Below are positions 13,170 through 19,616 of a stretch of DNA of 19,616 nt, in pieces. Below the pieces are notes generated by a model. That model saw nothing but the letters and a program-made list of their open reading frames with translations, was not told the DNA's origin and made no database searches. A program made the position numbers and the translations under genes. Position 1 is the first letter of the stretch. Each line of letters opens with the position of its first letter. This DNA is from a candidate division WS6 bacterium GW2011_GWC2_36_7. GTDB taxonomy: Bacteria; Patescibacteriota; Dojkabacteria; SC72. The stretch lies in NCBI GenBank assembly GCA_000991805.1, contig LBSF01000005.1, positions 1 through 19,616 on the forward strand, in the 5' to 3' direction.

Positions 13170-14489
13170 ATGACGGAGAAAGTTCCACCACAAAATATAG
13201 AGGCAGAGCAATCGCTAATAGGGTCAATGCTCATAGATAAGGATGCAGTTATTGCTGTTTCAGGTTGGCTTATGCCTGAGCACTTCTACGAAGAACGAAA
13301 CGGAATAATATATGCCAATATTCTAGAACTTTTCAATGAAGCACTTCCAATTGATTTAATAACTCTCTCTGACTTACTCAAGAAGAAGCAGCAACTAACA
13401 AAAATAGGAGGAAGAACATATCTTGCAGATCTTGTTGCTATGGTTCCTACCTCCGCTCATGCAGAGGAATATGGAGGAATTGTAAAAGAGAGCGCAACTC
13501 GAAGAGGGTTGATAGGAGCATCTAGAGACATTACGGAATTAGCTTTCAATGAGTCAATCAAGATAGACAAGGTAATGGATGAATCCGAAAAGAGGATCTT
13601 TGATGTAGCACAATCGGGCATTAAGAGTAATTTTGTACATATCAAAGATTTGCTTAAAGAAGCATTTGAAAGAGCGGAAAGAGCGGATAACGACGAGGCA
13701 TACCTTGGAATATCCACAGGCTTTAAAGATCTAGATGAGCTTCTAGGTGGATTCCAAAAATCTGACTTAGTCATTCTTGCTGCGAGACCTTCTGTGGGCA
13801 AAACCTCCTTAGCATTAGATATGATGCGACATGCAGCTATGGTTGAAAAGAAAACCGTTGTATTCTTCTCGTTGGAAATGAGTCAAACTCAGATTATGGA
13901 TAGACTTATTGGTATGCAATCGGGTATTCCTTTCTGGGAAATTAGAACAGGAAGACTAACAGACAAAAAATTGATGAAATTAGCAGATACCATGGGTGAA
14001 TTCGGAGATACCAACATATATATTGATGATCAAGCGGGACAGCACATCAACTCAATTAGGACAAAGGCAAGAAGATTAAAACTGGAGCATGGGTTGGATA
14101 TCATATTTGTTGACTACCTTCAGCTTATGCATGGAAGTAGCACAGAGAGTAGAACATTAGAAGTCTCAGAGATATCTCAAGGACTAAAGAATATCGCAAA
14201 GGAACTAGATGTCCCTGTGATTGCGCTTTCCCAGCTTAATCGTGCAATTGAACAAAGACAAGGTAGGAAGCCACAATTATCAGATCTTCGAGAATCAGGA
14301 TCCATTGAACAAGATGCAGATGTTGTAATGTTCATAGATAGGGAAGAGACATGGAATCCTGATACAGAAAATAAGGGAACGGGAGATTTGAGTATTGCAA
14401 AACATAGAAATGGTCCAACTGGAAATGTGAGATTGGCATTTGTTCAGGAAATAGCAAGCTTCAGAAATCTGTACAAGGGGGATAAATAG
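13170..14489 (+). CDS. dnaB: Replicative DNA helicase DnaB
   Basis: The product is 439 aa, slightly shorter than E. coli DnaB (471). The N-terminal primase-interacting domain (about 1-105) begins KVPPQNIEAEQSLIGSMLID. A linker follows, then the RecA-like motor domain. Walker A is AARPSVGKTSLAL with Lys211 and Thr212, Walker B is DIIFVDYLQLM, and the family motifs FFSLEMSQTQIMDRL and RQGRKPQLSDLRESGSIEQ are intact. No intein or insertion interrupts it. It is the hexameric helicase that unwinds DNA at the replication fork. The start is 4 nt after the MBL-fold gene, with no Shine-Dalgarno, so it is likely translated by coupling or reinitiation. Confidence 0.97.
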   Translation: MTEKVPPQNIEAEQSLIGSMLIDKDAVIAVSGWLMPEHFYEERNGIIYANILELFNEALPIDLITLSDLLKKKQQLTKIGGRTYLADLVAMVPTSAHAEEYGGIVKESATRRGLIGASRDITELAFNESIKIDKVMDESEKRIFDVAQSGIKSNFVHIKDLLKEAFERAERADNDEAYLGISTGFKDLDELLGGFQKSDLVILAARPSVGKTSLALDMMRHAAMVEKKTVVFFSLEMSQTQIMDRLIGMQSGIPFWEIRTGRLTDKKLMKLADTMGEFGDTNIYIDDQAGQHINSIRTKARRLKLEHGLDIIFVDYLQLMHGSSTESRTLEVSEISQGLKNIAKELDVPVIALSQLNRAIEQRQGRKPQLSDLRESGSIEQDADVVMFIDREETWNPDTENKGTGDLSIAKHRNGPTGNVRLAFVQEIASFRNLYKGDK

Positions 14490-14522
14490 TCAAAAGGCCT
14501 TCTCTAACAACCATATTTCTAG

Positions 14523-14528
14523 TATAAT
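14523..14528 (+). promoter_or_regulatory. -10 box of the tRNA-Leu gene
   Basis: A perfect TATAAT lies 10 nt before the tRNA 5' end. No convincing -35 is seen at the expected distance (14500-14505 is pyrimidine-rich). Confidence 0.45.
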
Positions 14529-14538
14529 ACAGCCACAA

Positions 14539-14622
14539 GGTCGAGTGGTGGAACTGGCAGACACGCGGGACTCAAAATCCCGTGCTAGCAATAGCATGAG
14601 GGTTCAACTCCCTCCCCGACCA
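14539..14622 (+). tRNA. tRNA-Leu, anticodon CAA
   Basis: An 84-nt class II tRNA. The acceptor GGTCGAG pairs with CCCGACC except for A6-C67. The D arm carries GTGG...GGCAGACAC. The anticodon stem is CGGGA/TCCCG with loop CTCAAAA, giving anticodon CAA (reads UUG). The long variable arm has stem TGCTA/TAGCA and loop GCAA, and the T arm is GAGGG-TTCAACT-CCCTC. The discriminator is A at 14622, and CCA is not encoded after it. The long variable arm, discriminator A and anticodon all fit leucine. Confidence 0.95.
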
Positions 14623-14644
14623 TATTATATTTGAAAATATAAAC

Positions 14645-15397
14645 ATGGAGACATTTTTACTCAATCTACTCAGTGGTGTAGGACAAATCAATTTCCAAGT
14701 AGTATGGAAGCTTTTGGCTGTTGCATTTGTTATCTTTTGGATAGTTGTATTAGATTGGGTATGGTTAGATGCAGGAGAGAGAACCAGCAACAAAACCGCA
14801 AGAGTTATCTACTTACTTTTGGTCATATTCTTAAATGTATTTGGATGGATAATATATCTCATACTAAGACCTTCACAAACCATAGAACAAATCTATTGGG
14901 CCGACCTGGAAAGAAGATATCTTAAATATGAGACATCTGAATTAGATGATTGTGCAAAGTGTGGAACTCAACTATATCCCGGATATACCTTCTGTCCTAA
15001 TTGTGGATTTGAAATAAAAGTTAAATGTAAATCATGTGATGTATATATTGAGAAGAACAGTGAATATTGTCCATTTTGTGGAGCAAAGGCTAAAAAGGAT
15101 ATTTTAGAGCCAGAAGATATTGCACCAACACGTGAGATGATGGAACAGCAAATACAAGCATCCAAGGAAGAAGCTGCTATGATTGTAGAATCTGAGCAAA
15201 CAAGATACAGTACAAAAAAAAGGGGATTAGCAGTCAAATTAGGTGGAGCCATTATTGATGGATATCAAGTTGTTTTGGACAAAATCAAAAGGGGGATTCC
15301 ATCTATCAAACCGGAAGTTTCTAACGATATCGTTAAAGAAACCCAGAAGGTAACCAAGAAGACAAGCAAGAAAAAAAAGAAGAATAAAAAACATTAA
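14645..15397 (+). CDS. Two-helix membrane protein with a double zinc ribbon
   Basis: The product is 250 aa. Two membrane helices are seen at about residues 20-40 (WKLLAVAFVIFWIVVLDWVWL) and 52-74 (ARVIYLLLVIFLNVFGWIIYLIL), a layout like the PLDc_N membrane domain. Two zinc ribbons follow: Cys103/Cys106 with Cys117/Cys120, and Cys128/Cys131 with Cys142/Cys145 (DZANK-type pairs CxxC...CPNCG and CxxC...CPFCG). The remainder is a Glu/Gln-rich helix and a strongly basic tail ending in a run of lysines. The product is probably membrane-bound with a cytoplasmic ribbon domain that binds protein or nucleic acid; the role is unknown. It starts 22 nt after tRNA-Leu. Confidence 0.88.
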   Translation: METFLLNLLSGVGQINFQVVWKLLAVAFVIFWIVVLDWVWLDAGERTSNKTARVIYLLLVIFLNVFGWIIYLILRPSQTIEQIYWADLERRYLKYETSELDDCAKCGTQLYPGYTFCPNCGFEIKVKCKSCDVYIEKNSEYCPFCGAKAKKDILEPEDIAPTREMMEQQIQASKEEAAMIVESEQTRYSTKKRGLAVKLGGAIIDGYQVVLDKIKRGIPSIKPEVSNDIVKETQKVTKKTSKKKKKNKKH

Positions 15398-15445
15398 TAC
15401 TGTGATATCATATATACGCAGATATTAATTTGTTAGTAGATTACG

Positions 15446-16267
15446 GTGCAAAATATCATAAATAGCATATATCAAACCTTTTCATCATTTAGCCCTGCGG
15501 TCCTTTTCTTGTGTGTAATCATCTTTGGTATGTATGTGTGCTGGAGAGGAGCTATGGAAAGTAGGAAGGATCGTTCATCTGTATTTGATCTCTTCATAGT
15601 TTCAATCTTTCTTGGTCTTATTGCAGGAAGGACGATATATATACTCTCAAATTTGCAGGGTTTTTCTCAGTTAATATGGTACTGGTTACCATACGAAAGA
15701 TATGCTAACGAGGTGTATTGGTTCCGACTTTTGCCATGGAAACTCTTTGATATCTTTGATGGAGGTCTTAATATCTTAATCATGTTTGTTGGCTATCTCT
15801 TCACTGCGAGTTTCTGGTCTACTTTTGTAAAAAAATGGAGATGGAGTGACATGTTTCCAACAATATACTTCTCTGGAGAAGTTATGCTGAGTATGTCGTT
15901 TATCCTAATTGGTTTAAGTAGTGGAAACTCAAGGTGGATATATGAAGGTCTTGTGCTTTTAGTGTTCCCAGTTATATCCGTAGCTTTAATTGGATATGTT
16001 AATAAGATTCAGAAACCACAACAAGAAAAACGAATATATGTTGCTGCAAATATCCTCCTTGTTGTTCTGTCTTGTGCTGCGATTGGGTATATATACTTCA
16101 CAGGGGAAATACAGTTCGAAAGAATTGCTACAATAGCTCTTTCTGTTTGGACTTTAGGAGGATTAATTTTCTTTATTAAAGATGCAAAACGAGCGAATGT
16201 AGTCATAGAGAAAGTATCTTCTGTAAGAGGAGTGGATATAAATCAACCTATTAAATTGCCTAGGTAA
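15446..16267 (+). CDS. Polytopic membrane protein, possibly Lgt-related
   Basis: The product is 273 aa from GTG 15446. About seven hydrophobic segments are visible, starting VLFLCVIIFGMYVCW and FDLFIVSIFLGLIAGRTIYIL. The order of segments, the GRTIYIL stretch (compare Lgt's GARLGYVL) and FDIFDGGLNILIMFVGYL (compare the Lgt WEGGLSFHGGLLG region) suggest descent from prolipoprotein diacylglyceryl transferase. However, the Lgt signature GRxGNFxNGE is not present and the usual catalytic histidine and arginine cannot be placed, so the classical activity is doubtful. The start has no Shine-Dalgarno and the GTG is inferred from the frame. It lies 8 nt before the pseudouridine synthase gene, so the two are likely cotranscribed. 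Confidence 0.75.
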   Translation: MQNIINSIYQTFSSFSPAVLFLCVIIFGMYVCWRGAMESRKDRSSVFDLFIVSIFLGLIAGRTIYILSNLQGFSQLIWYWLPYERYANEVYWFRLLPWKLFDIFDGGLNILIMFVGYLFTASFWSTFVKKWRWSDMFPTIYFSGEVMLSMSFILIGLSSGNSRWIYEGLVLLVFPVISVALIGYVNKIQKPQQEKRIYVAANILLVVLSCAAIGYIYFTGEIQFERIATIALSVWTLGGLIFFIKDAKRANVVIEKVSSVRGVDINQPIKLPR

Positions 16268-16275
16268 TAATATAT

Positions 16276-17247
16276 ATGCAAACCGTCCATATTGATCAAA
16301 CAAATTATGGTGGAAGAGCAGATGTTTTTGTATCAAGTACATTTAATGTACATAGTAGGAGTTTTTTAAGAAATAATTGGGAACGTTTAATAACTATTAA
16401 TGGAAAAAGTGAGAAACCCTCTTACAAACTTAGAATAGGTGATGTGCTAGAAGTATTGGACCAGGATGTGGATAGAATATTAGAAGACAAAGCATATGAT
16501 AAAATAATTCCTCAAAAAAAAGAGGTTGATATTATCTATGAAGATAAAGATTTTATTATTATTAACAAACCCAAAGGAATTTCCGTACACCCTGGAGTAG
16601 GAAATCCGCAAGATACTCTTGCCAACTATGTCGCAGGCTACCTAGATGCTAAGGGCGAGTATGATGCGAGAATGGAAAGAGGAGGTATTGTGCATAGATT
16701 AGACAAACCTGTCTCTGGGCTTATACTTTTTGCTAAAAATGCAGAAGCACAATTGTACTTTCAAAAACAATTTGAAGAGCATAAGGTTGATAAAGTATAT
16801 CTTGCCAAAGTAGAAATCGGAGAAAATATTAATACTGAACTAAAAGAAAAAATCCCAGCGATACCATTGGATGCTTCAGAGGAGTTGGATATTTTAGTAA
16901 AAAACAACTTTGAAACGGATAGTAGCTGGCTTAAGGTAGATGGATATATTGGGAGAAGTACCATGAACCGAATGAAAATGATATTTAGGGCATATATCTT
17001 TAATCATGCTAGAACTGCGCTATCATATATCAAGCCTTTGAGTGAGAATGAATTCCTAGTAATCATTAAAACAGGAAGGATGTATCAAATTAGAGCCACA
17101 TTAGAGTATCTAGGGGTACACATAATTGGGGATACAATGTTTAAATCATTAAAAGGAGGGGCTATCCCAGAATCGATAGAATTAGAATCGATCTTACTCT
17201 CATGTAAGGATATGCAAGGCAATATGTTTTTAAAAAGATTAAAATGA
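16276..17247 (+). CDS. RluA/RluD-family pseudouridine synthase
   Basis: The product is 323 aa. The N-terminal S4 RNA-binding domain (about 1-60) reads RADVFVSSTF, then SRSFLRNNWERLITINGK and LRIGDVLEV. The catalytic domain starts IIYEDKDFIIINKPKGISVHPG and has the signature GGIVHRLDKPVSGLILFAK with catalytic Asp143. Motif III is TGRMYQIRATLEYLGVHIIGD, where most family members have the form GRTHQIRVH, so two normally conserved histidines are Tyr and Thr. It would convert uridine to pseudouridine in 23S rRNA. Which site cannot be told from the sequence. It overlaps the next gene by 4 nt (ATGA). Confidence 0.92.
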   Translation: MQTVHIDQTNYGGRADVFVSSTFNVHSRSFLRNNWERLITINGKSEKPSYKLRIGDVLEVLDQDVDRILEDKAYDKIIPQKKEVDIIYEDKDFIIINKPKGISVHPGVGNPQDTLANYVAGYLDAKGEYDARMERGGIVHRLDKPVSGLILFAKNAEAQLYFQKQFEEHKVDKVYLAKVEIGENINTELKEKIPAIPLDASEELDILVKNNFETDSSWLKVDGYIGRSTMNRMKMIFRAYIFNHARTALSYIKPLSENEFLVIIKTGRMYQIRATLEYLGVHIIGDTMFKSLKGGAIPESIELESILLSCKDMQGNMFLKRLK

Positions 17248-18446
17248 AAAGATTGAGAGTTAAGGATAAACCAAAAAAAAAGACAAAGAGAGAAGTACAT
17301 ATATCTAAGGTACTAATATATACCGGAGTTGTAGCTCTGATTCTTTTCTTAAGTATATATTTTCTAATTATTCTTTCACTAAAACTGGCTGATTCTACAA
17401 AGGTTAATGGCTCAAACCAATACTTACTCTCTCAAACGAAGGATGATACAAATACAACATTGGTTGTATTAGAAAGTGGGAATGATCAAGCAAAGAAGAT
17501 CAGTGAAGCATATCTCTTTCTAACAAACAAAAATAAAGAAGAATCTATACTCATATACATACCTGGCTGGATCTATTATGGTGGGCTTGAGGAAGATTTC
17601 GGGAACAGTGTCGCAGTCTCAAGTTTTAGATATGCAGGAGATTTCCTTCAGGAGGGTAGAGGTATCGAATATTCAATATGGCAGATTGGACAGATGCTTG
17701 GTATAAAAGTAGACAACTATATTTGGTTCTCTCCGGATAGTGTAAAAAGCTACTCAAGTATCTATGGAGATACTAGTGGTGTAGAAGACAAGTTAAGAGA
17801 GTATTACAAAGTCTCGGGTGAAGATGCTTTGAATGATCCATTCTTCAAGCTTTCAACGATGTCTTCGAGATATTCAGTGCTTAAAAATATGTTAGGGATT
17901 TCAAAATTAATAGGCTTAAGCAAATTTGGGTCTAGTAATTTAAGCTTTACGGAATACCTTGATTTTTTTGCTAATCTCAATAAAACGGTATCTTCAACAG
18001 AAACCTATGGAATTGATCTGTCCTTTTTCAGATATTCCACAGAGGATCTCTCTAGTAGTGGAGGACAAATTCGATATATTAATACAACAGAATTTGATAA
18101 CGTATACAGAGGATTAATTGCCAAGATCATAGATAGATCTCTTGAGAAAGAGAGAGTAAGAGTAGAGATATACAATGGAAGTGGAGTAGCAGGTGCTGCA
18201 AAACAATTCGGAAGAAAGATAGAAAATGCTGGATGTGATGTCGTTAGATATGAGAATGCTCCAACAACAATTGATCGTACAGTATTGTACATTGCCGATG
18301 AGGTAAGTTTCGCTAATTCACTTAAAGTGGTGTCCGAGGTGCTCTCTGGAAGTTATGACCTTGTAAAAGGACGTCCAGATTTTATGACAACCGGTGATAT
18401 TGTCGTTGTATTGGGGCAAGATATTAAACAGATGTACAGTTTCTAA
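17244..18446 (+). CDS. LCP-like (degenerate) protein with C-terminal LytR_C domain
   Basis: The product is 400 aa. A very basic cytoplasmic head (about 1-20) precedes one membrane anchor at about 22-48. The extracytoplasmic middle (about 70-200) follows the LytR-CpsA-Psr order: TTLVVLESG, then ESILIYIPGWIYYGGL where active LCP enzymes have a SIPRDT-type motif, then IGQMLGIKVDNYIWFSPDSV. The catalytic arginine/aspartate motif is therefore missing. The C-terminal domain (about 304-398) is a good LytR_C domain, VRVEIYNGSGVAGAAKQFG and closing GDIVVVLGQD. LCP proteins attach polymers to the cell wall; this one may instead bind wall material or a partner. It overlaps the pseudouridine synthase gene by 4 nt, so the two are coupled. 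Confidence 0.85.
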   Translation: MKRLRVKDKPKKKTKREVHISKVLIYTGVVALILFLSIYFLIILSLKLADSTKVNGSNQYLLSQTKDDTNTTLVVLESGNDQAKKISEAYLFLTNKNKEESILIYIPGWIYYGGLEEDFGNSVAVSSFRYAGDFLQEGRGIEYSIWQIGQMLGIKVDNYIWFSPDSVKSYSSIYGDTSGVEDKLREYYKVSGEDALNDPFFKLSTMSSRYSVLKNMLGISKLIGLSKFGSSNLSFTEYLDFFANLNKTVSSTETYGIDLSFFRYSTEDLSSSGGQIRYINTTEFDNVYRGLIAKIIDRSLEKERVRVEIYNGSGVAGAAKQFGRKIENAGCDVVRYENAPTTIDRTVLYIADEVSFANSLKVVSEVLSGSYDLVKGRPDFMTTGDIVVVLGQDIKQMYSF

Positions 18447-18452
18447 TAATAT

Positions 18453-18481
18453 TTGCTTAAATATACTTTTTCCTCTAAAAT
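18453..18481 (+). promoter_or_regulatory. Leaderless promoter of the VirD4-like gene
   Basis: TTGCTT (18453-18458) and TAAAAT (18476-18481) are 17 nt apart, with 6 nt between the -10 and the ATG at 18488. The predicted first base of the mRNA is the start codon. Confidence 0.5.
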
Positions 18482-18487
18482 TTCCAT

Positions 18488-19616
18488 ATGATTGCAGTTA
18501 TGTTAATACTTCTCGTGTTTGCTGGGGCCTTTGTAGCCTTTGTCTTAATTTGGGGAAGCAAAACAAATAAAATTGAATTAAATGTATTTGAAGATATCAG
18601 AACTCCATTGGTTTTACAGGTATTGGTTCCAAGAGAGAATGATAAATCTGCGCTAGCAGCTGAACAAATGTTTGCCTCAGTTCACGGTGTCCTTGGAGAT
18701 ATGATTAAGGGTGAGGACATAATTAGTTTCGAGGTGATATCTAGTGAAGAAGAAGGAATCCGTTTCTATATTGTTACCCCAAAACATTTAGCCAAATTCG
18801 TAGAAGGGCAGATGTATGCTCAATACCCAAATGCTGATATTAGTTATGTTGATGATTATATTTCTAAGGCAAATGGAGATGACGAGACTTTTGTTACTTG
18901 CGGTGAAATCGAAATGGAAAAAGATTCCATATTCCCAATAAAGACATTTAGAAACTTTGAAGTAGATCCCCTTGCTGCAATAACTGGCGCTATGTCGGAT
19001 TTGTCCCGTGGGGAGAAAGCTTGGCTTCAAGTCATAGTCAGACCAGTTTCAAACTACTGGCAAAAAGATTCAAAAAAATATATTACAGCCATAAGGGAAG
19101 GAAAAGATTTAAATGGGGAGTCCTTTTTCAGTAAGATTGCAGGTGTATTTGCAAAGATAGGGCAAAGCTTGTCTACAAGTGAAGCGGGACCTGTTAAAAA
19201 GGAAGTTGTTAAGCTAGAACCGGGACAGGAAGAGGAGTTGAAGGAGATTGAAACAAAAATGCTTAAACTTGGTTTTGAGGTAAAGATTAGGGTGGTTACT
19301 AAAGCTGGAACTCAGGAGAGATCTGAACAGATCCTAAGAGATGTTACTGCAAGTTTTAAACAGTTTACTACTGCGCATTTGAATAACTTCATTCATTCTA
19401 AACCCACCAAAACAGGCAAAGAAATATATGATGAATATGTAATCAGACATATGGATGCGGATGAACCAGATATCTTGAATATTGAGGAATTAGCATCTCT
19501 GTATCATTTACCAAATATCTCTGTTGAGACACCAAATATTGCATGGAGTAGATCTAGGAAACTTGAACCTCCTATGAATTTACCTAAGGCCGCGGATGGA
19601 GATGTGACAGTGTTTG
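18488..19616 (+). CDS. N-terminal part of a CPR-type VirD4/FtsK-like ATPase (runs off the window)
   Basis: The frame is open from ATG 18488 to the right edge, 376 residues so far. It begins with one hydrophobic helix (about 1-21, IAVMLILLVFAGAFVAFVLIW). A long alpha/beta domain follows, with LQVLVPREND, AEQMFASVHGVLGD, FYIVTPKHLAKFVEGQMYAQ and DPLAAITGAMSDL. It ends in LASLYHLPN then VETPNIAW and EPPMNLP. In my experience this series precedes a VirD4/TraM-type AAA ATPase domain in many Patescibacteria proteins. The Walker motifs would lie beyond 19616, so the ATPase is inferred. Likely role: a membrane-anchored DNA- or protein-translocation ATPase. The promoter just before it makes a leaderless start likely. 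Confidence 0.85.
   Translation, partial: MIAVMLILLVFAGAFVAFVLIWGSKTNKIELNVFEDIRTPLVLQVLVPRENDKSALAAEQMFASVHGVLGDMIKGEDIISFEVISSEEEGIRFYIVTPKHLAKFVEGQMYAQYPNADISYVDDYISKANGDDETFVTCGEIEMEKDSIFPIKTFRNFEVDPLAAITGAMSDLSRGEKAWLQVIVRPVSNYWQKDSKKYITAIREGKDLNGESFFSKIAGVFAKIGQSLSTSEAGPVKKEVVKLEPGQEEELKEIETKMLKLGFEVKIRVVTKAGTQERSEQILRDVTASFKQFTTAHLNNFIHSKPTKTGKEIYDEYVIRHMDADEPDILNIEELASLYHLPNISVETPNIAWSRSRKLEPPMNLPKAADGDVTVF

Noticed and set aside
14623..14644. Integration site next to tRNA-Leu
   Set aside because: No repeat of the tRNA 3' end and no integrase gene are present in the window.
1..19616. CRISPR array, insertion sequence or transposase
   Set aside because: No regularly spaced repeats and no transposase or integrase motifs were found on either strand; the paired promoter blocks are only two copies 1.4 kb apart.

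Overview
The window is A+T-rich bacterial DNA with short intergenic gaps. It looks like a chromosome segment from a Candidate Phyla Radiation (Patescibacteria) organism. The reasons are an N-terminal fragment of the VirD4-like ATPase family with a long N-terminal domain that is common in these genomes, a two-helix double-zinc-ribbon protein, an LCP/LytR_C protein that has lost its usual catalytic motif, several enzyme-fold proteins without their canonical residues, and many genes whose start codon sits directly behind a -10 box. TGA serves as a stop (at 5935-5937, for example) and a release factor 1 gene is present, so the UGA-glycine code of Gracilibacteria/Absconditabacteria is excluded. I cannot fix the phylum; Katanobacteria, Dojkabacteria and Microgenomates are the candidates.

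Layout. 1-309: 3' end of the GTPase gene ychF. 310-2400: an accessory patch. Two unrelated-looking orphan genes (433-807 and 1831-2304) share an almost identical promoter with a covarying dyad, Shine-Dalgarno starts, and a common AAAAAGACAA plus hairpin trailer. They flank a Bro-N/DinD-like gene (943-1743). 2403-3770: rpsF-ssb-rpsR, closed by a clear intrinsic terminator. 3795-3825: an 11-bp perfect inverted repeat. 3881-4534, minus strand: a three-gene operon of very small membrane proteins (44, 33 and 119 aa) linked by overlapping starts and stops; two of them are too short for most ORF callers.

4557-9357, plus strand: a leaderless promoter, then a pair of overlapping genes that may encode a divergent MutL/actin-like protein and its barrel-domain partner, then a CtpA-type S41 protease and an HtrA-type protease. 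Both proteases are membrane-anchored, which suggests an envelope or protein-quality-control unit. 9340-11641, minus strand: rpmE-prfA-prmC, a translation-termination operon behind a good promoter. 11657-12136: an orphan gene, divergent from a CsoR-family regulator (12218-12436) that lacks all three canonical metal ligands. 12515-14489: a metallo-beta-lactamase-fold protein without metal ligands, followed by the replicative helicase dnaB. 14539-14622: tRNA-Leu(CAA).

14645-19616, plus strand: mostly envelope proteins. These are a zinc-ribbon membrane protein, an Lgt-like membrane protein, an RluD-type pseudouridine synthase overlapping an LCP-like/LytR_C protein, and the start of the VirD4-like gene, which runs off the window.

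Two themes stand out. First, many housekeeping starts appear leaderless (-10 hexamer about 6 nt before ATG), whereas the orphan and small genes carry clear Shine-Dalgarno sequences. Second, several proteins keep a recognisable fold but lack the expected catalytic or metal-binding residues. All assignments were made by reading the sequence; no database search was run.
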